DNA from: Anaerolineaceae bacterium
GTDB taxonomy: Bacteria > Chloroflexota > Anaerolineae > 4572-78
Length of the DNA: 8,475 bases
Assembly: GCA_024762375.1 (NCBI GenBank)
Contig: JANTHQ010000065.1
Coordinates: 1-8,475, forward strand
Reading direction: 5' to 3'
Below the pieces are notes generated by a model that worked only from the letters and a program-made list of their open reading frames with translations, did not search any database and was not told where the DNA came from. Both the position numbers and the translations under genes were made by a program. Positions 6,806 to 8,475 of the stretch are shown one piece after another (position 1 is the stretch's first letter; every line of letters begins with the position of its first letter).

Positions 6806-7630
6806 ATGAAACGATATTCCCCAGTTGTATTTATTTTGCTGGCAATGGCACTGCTGGCAGTTGCGTGTGGCGGCACGGTTGCGAACACCGCCCCCACCGC
6901 GACACCACCCCCGCCCACCGAAAAACCAGCGCCATCGCCAACTCCCGAACCCACCGAGACGCCGCTGCCGCCCACAGCCACCGCCGCGAAAGCTCCGTCT
7001 CCCGCCGCAACCGATGCTGTGGCAATGGAGAAACCAACCGTTGCCCCGACAGACACGGTTGCACCACCCAGCCCAACACCCGCCCCCGACTGGCTTTCGG
7101 TCGAGGGCCGTACAGCCGATGGATTGCCCACGCTCGGCAACCCCGATGCACCGGTGGTCGTGGTTGACTATTCGGACTTTTTGTGACCGACCTGCCGTTC
7201 CTACGTGTTGGGAACAGAGCCTGAACTGAAAGAAACGTATGTCAAATCGGGCGAAGTACTGCTGGTGTTCAATCCTATTTTGGACCATGCGGACCGTTCG
7301 GTGCAGGCGCACAACGCCGCCGAATGTGCCGCCGACCAAAATCGTTTTTGGCCACTGCATGATGTGCTGTTCGAGTTTGAATCGCAATTGTATGGCGGCG
7401 ATGTCCGTGCGGTGATAAAAGAGCTGGCATTGCAGGTTGATATGGACCACGACCAGTTCAATCAGTGTGTGGATGCTCAAACGTATGTTGAACGGGTAAA
7501 AGCGCAAGACCAGCGCCGCCGCGCGCTCGGCATTCGCACCCGCCCCACCATTGATGTGAACGGGCAGCTATTTGTTGGCCCGCAGCCGTTTACCGTGCTG
7601 CAAACAGCCATCCAACCGATTTTGGAATAA
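6806..7630 (+). CDS. DsbA-like thiol-disulfide oxidoreductase lipoprotein, predicted selenoprotein with a U-P-T-C active site
   Basis: Predicted 274-residue exported redox protein. Residues 1-21 are a lipoprotein signal ending LLAVAC (lipidated Cys21, slightly atypical lipobox). Residues 24-102 are a Pro/Thr/Ala-rich linker, and about 103-274 form a DsbA-like thioredoxin fold. The frame crosses one TGA (7184-7186, codon 127) in the context DYSDFL-[TGA]-PTCRSY. In this family that site is the CPxC active site, so the TGA replaces the reactive first Cys and gives U127-P-T-C130. The frame after the TGA stays homologous: AECAADQNRFWPLHD, then IRTRPTIDVNG with the family's cis-proline (Pro247) and a normal C-terminus. 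A SECIS-like hairpin follows the TGA and selD is the divergent neighbour. Likely job: oxidation, reduction or isomerisation of disulfides in envelope proteins; which of these is not decided. A nonsense mutation is the alternative, but the intact downstream half and the exact position make it unlikely. Confidence 0.88.
7184..7215 (+). promoter_or_regulatory. Sec UGA codon and downstream SECIS-like hairpin of the DsbA-like gene
   Basis: Ten nt after the TGA (7184-7186), GTTCCTA (7197-7203) pairs with TGGGAAC (7209-7215) around a 5-nt loop CGTGT (7204-7208). This gives 7 pairs, one of them G-U. The loop begins 17 nt after the TGA and has G as its second base, as known bacterial SECIS elements require. 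The hairpin is seen by eye; no energy was calculated. Confidence 0.6.
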
Positions 7631-7640
7631 CGGGAAAATG

Positions 7641-7682
7641 AAAACCGCGGGCTTGCAATCTATCGCAGGCCCGCGGTTTTTT
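7641..7682. terminator. Strong bidirectional intrinsic terminator
   Basis: AAAACCGCGGGCTTGC (7641-7656) pairs with GCAGGCCCGCGGTTTT (7665-7680): 16 pairs with one G-U, around an 8-nt loop. A run of T (7677-7682) follows on the plus strand, and the A run at 7641-7644 gives the U tract on the minus strand. It lies between the ends of two convergent genes and serves both. Confidence 0.95.
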
Positions 7683-7685
7683 GTG

Positions 7686-8475
7686 TCAGCGCCGTAACCG
7701 GTCGCGAATGAAATTTCGCGTTTGGCGGTAATAAAGCATGTTAGAGTGATGTACGCCCGCCACATTCAGCGACATTGCGCCGCCGGGCAATTTCATCTGC
7801 TGGCCGGGATTGTACACCAGTAAATTTTGTCCGGGCAGCCAGGGCATCGCTTCGCTGCTGTCCATTCCCGGCTCCGGGTCAACTGCCCAAACGCGCGGCG
7901 TGTCCACCACTAAATCGTTGTATGATGCCAAAAAATTATCGGTGACAGAATCGCTCAATCGGGCTGACGCTTTTTTCACCACCGACCCAAGCGTCAATTG
8001 CGAACCGGGCGGCTCGTAATTGGCGGCGACCGCCGCATACGTCACCGAGTTTGGCGGGCCGTTGCCGCGCTGGAGTTTCCCCAGAAAATCATTCGGGCCG
8101 ATGGCTTGCGGGTTTTGCGCTTTGATGCCCGGCAGATGCGATTCCACCGCCGATGCCAGCCGTTCCAGCGCACTTTGGTTGACGAGCAATCGGGCCAAAA
8201 AACTACTGAGCCGCCCGTAAAACCCGAAATTATCTAAATGCAGCATGTTTATCAGATGGTCGGCAGCGTTGCCCCAATTTTGAGGGCTAACCCAATTGCT
8301 GCCGCTGTTGGGTGTGGCGGCAAATACAACATGCCGGATAGCGTCGCTGTAACCCAGTAATTCCACCAGCGACCGCGCGACCAGCCCGCCACGACTGTGC
8401 GCCAAAATGTCAATGCGCTGATGCCCTTCGCGCAGCCGTTCATCGAGCAGTGCCCACAAATCGTTGGCGTTATCC
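7686..8475 (-). CDS. Alpha/beta hydrolase (lipase/esterase-like), C-terminal part (5' end outside window)
   Basis: The frame is open to the window edge, so the gene starts beyond 8475; 262 codons are seen. The nucleophile elbow is DILAHSRGGLVAR, a GxSxG-like motif with A in the first position, its Ser encoded at 8396-8394. The following VVFAATPNSGSNW has the Thr/Pro-Asn segment common in lipases of this type. Probable acid: the Asp in YNDLVVDTP (about 160 residues after the Ser). Probable base: one of the two His in GVHHSNMLYY (7751-7746), close to the C-terminus. This order (Ser, Asp, His) fits the fold. The substrate cannot be named; the region before the elbow, including the oxyanion loop and any signal peptide, is missing. 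It shares a terminator with the convergent DsbA-like gene, and no functional link is evident. Confidence 0.8.
   Translation of the reverse strand, partial: DNANDLWALLDERLREGHQRIDILAHSRGGLVARSLVELLGYSDAIRHVVFAATPNSGSNWVSPQNWGNAADHLINMLHLDNFGFYGRLSSFLARLLVNQSALERLASAVESHLPGIKAQNPQAIGPNDFLGKLQRGNGPPNSVTYAAVAANYEPPGSQLTLGSVVKKASARLSDSVTDNFLASYNDLVVDTPRVWAVDPEPGMDSSEAMPWLPGQNLLVYNPGQQMKLPGGAMSLNVAGVHHSNMLYYRQTRNFIRDRLRR

Noticed and set aside
6890..7095. Pro/Thr-rich repeats here and at 5285-5400 as DNA repeats or a mobile element
   Set aside because: They are low-complexity protein linkers after a lipid or membrane anchor, with irregular units and no terminal repeats.
6631..7507. Minus-strand frames with Gly/Val- and Arg-rich proteins opposite the lipoprotein linker
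   Set aside because: Their composition is the mirror of the repetitive Pro/Thr codons of the linker; they cross the divergent control region and lack starts with a ribosome binding site.
6806..7630. The in-frame TGA as a nonsense mutation, or as Trp under a variant code
   Set aside because: The TGA replaces exactly the reactive Cys, the rest of the gene is intact, a SECIS-like hairpin follows, and a second gene (selD) has the same arrangement at its catalytic Cys. Trp would not fit the first CxxC position, and TGA is used as a normal stop for the methyltransferase, aroE and the hydrolase.

Overview
The window looks like a stretch of chromosome from a moderately GC-rich bacterium, most likely a member of the Chloroflexota. 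This assignment is an inference. It rests on the long Thr/Pro-rich linkers that follow the membrane anchor in two exported proteins and on the general look of the shikimate enzymes; no rRNA or other marker is present. Nothing suggests a phage, plasmid, insertion sequence or CRISPR array.

Left half (1-4590, all + strand): a cluster for aromatic amino acid synthesis. It holds the C-terminal part of a type I-beta DAHP synthase (aroF), prephenate/arogenate dehydrogenase (tyrA), a class I SAM-dependent methyltransferase with its own good promoter, EPSP synthase (aroA) and shikimate dehydrogenase (aroE, overlapping aroA by one base). Together they cover the entry step and two later steps of the shikimate pathway plus the branch to tyrosine. 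aroE ends 8 bp from the convergent end of the next operon.

Middle (4599-6604, - strand): selD (selenophosphate synthetase) followed 11 nt later by a membrane-anchored trypsin-like (HtrA-type) serine protease that lacks a PDZ domain. A conventional reading of selD starts too late. The true ATG at 6604 has a strong ribosome binding site, and the frame then crosses an in-frame TGA at the exact position of the catalytic Cys17 of E. coli SelD. SelD is therefore predicted to be a selenoprotein (Sec17).

Right half (6605-8475): a divergent intergenic region with a promoter for each side and a palindrome between them. It leads into a + strand lipoprotein (6806-7630) with a DsbA-like thioredoxin domain. 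An in-frame TGA again splits the apparent ORF, here at the first position of the CxxC active site, giving U-P-T-C. A SECIS-like hairpin lies just downstream of each TGA. The two genes support each other: one makes the selenium donor and the other is a predicted user of selenocysteine. A very strong bidirectional terminator follows, then the C-terminal part of a convergent alpha/beta hydrolase that runs off the window.

The main discovery is the pair of divergently transcribed, previously split selenoprotein genes: Sec-containing SelD and a Sec-containing DsbA-like lipoprotein. They sit next to an extracytoplasmic protease, which suggests a small neighbourhood for selenium-dependent envelope protein folding and quality control.
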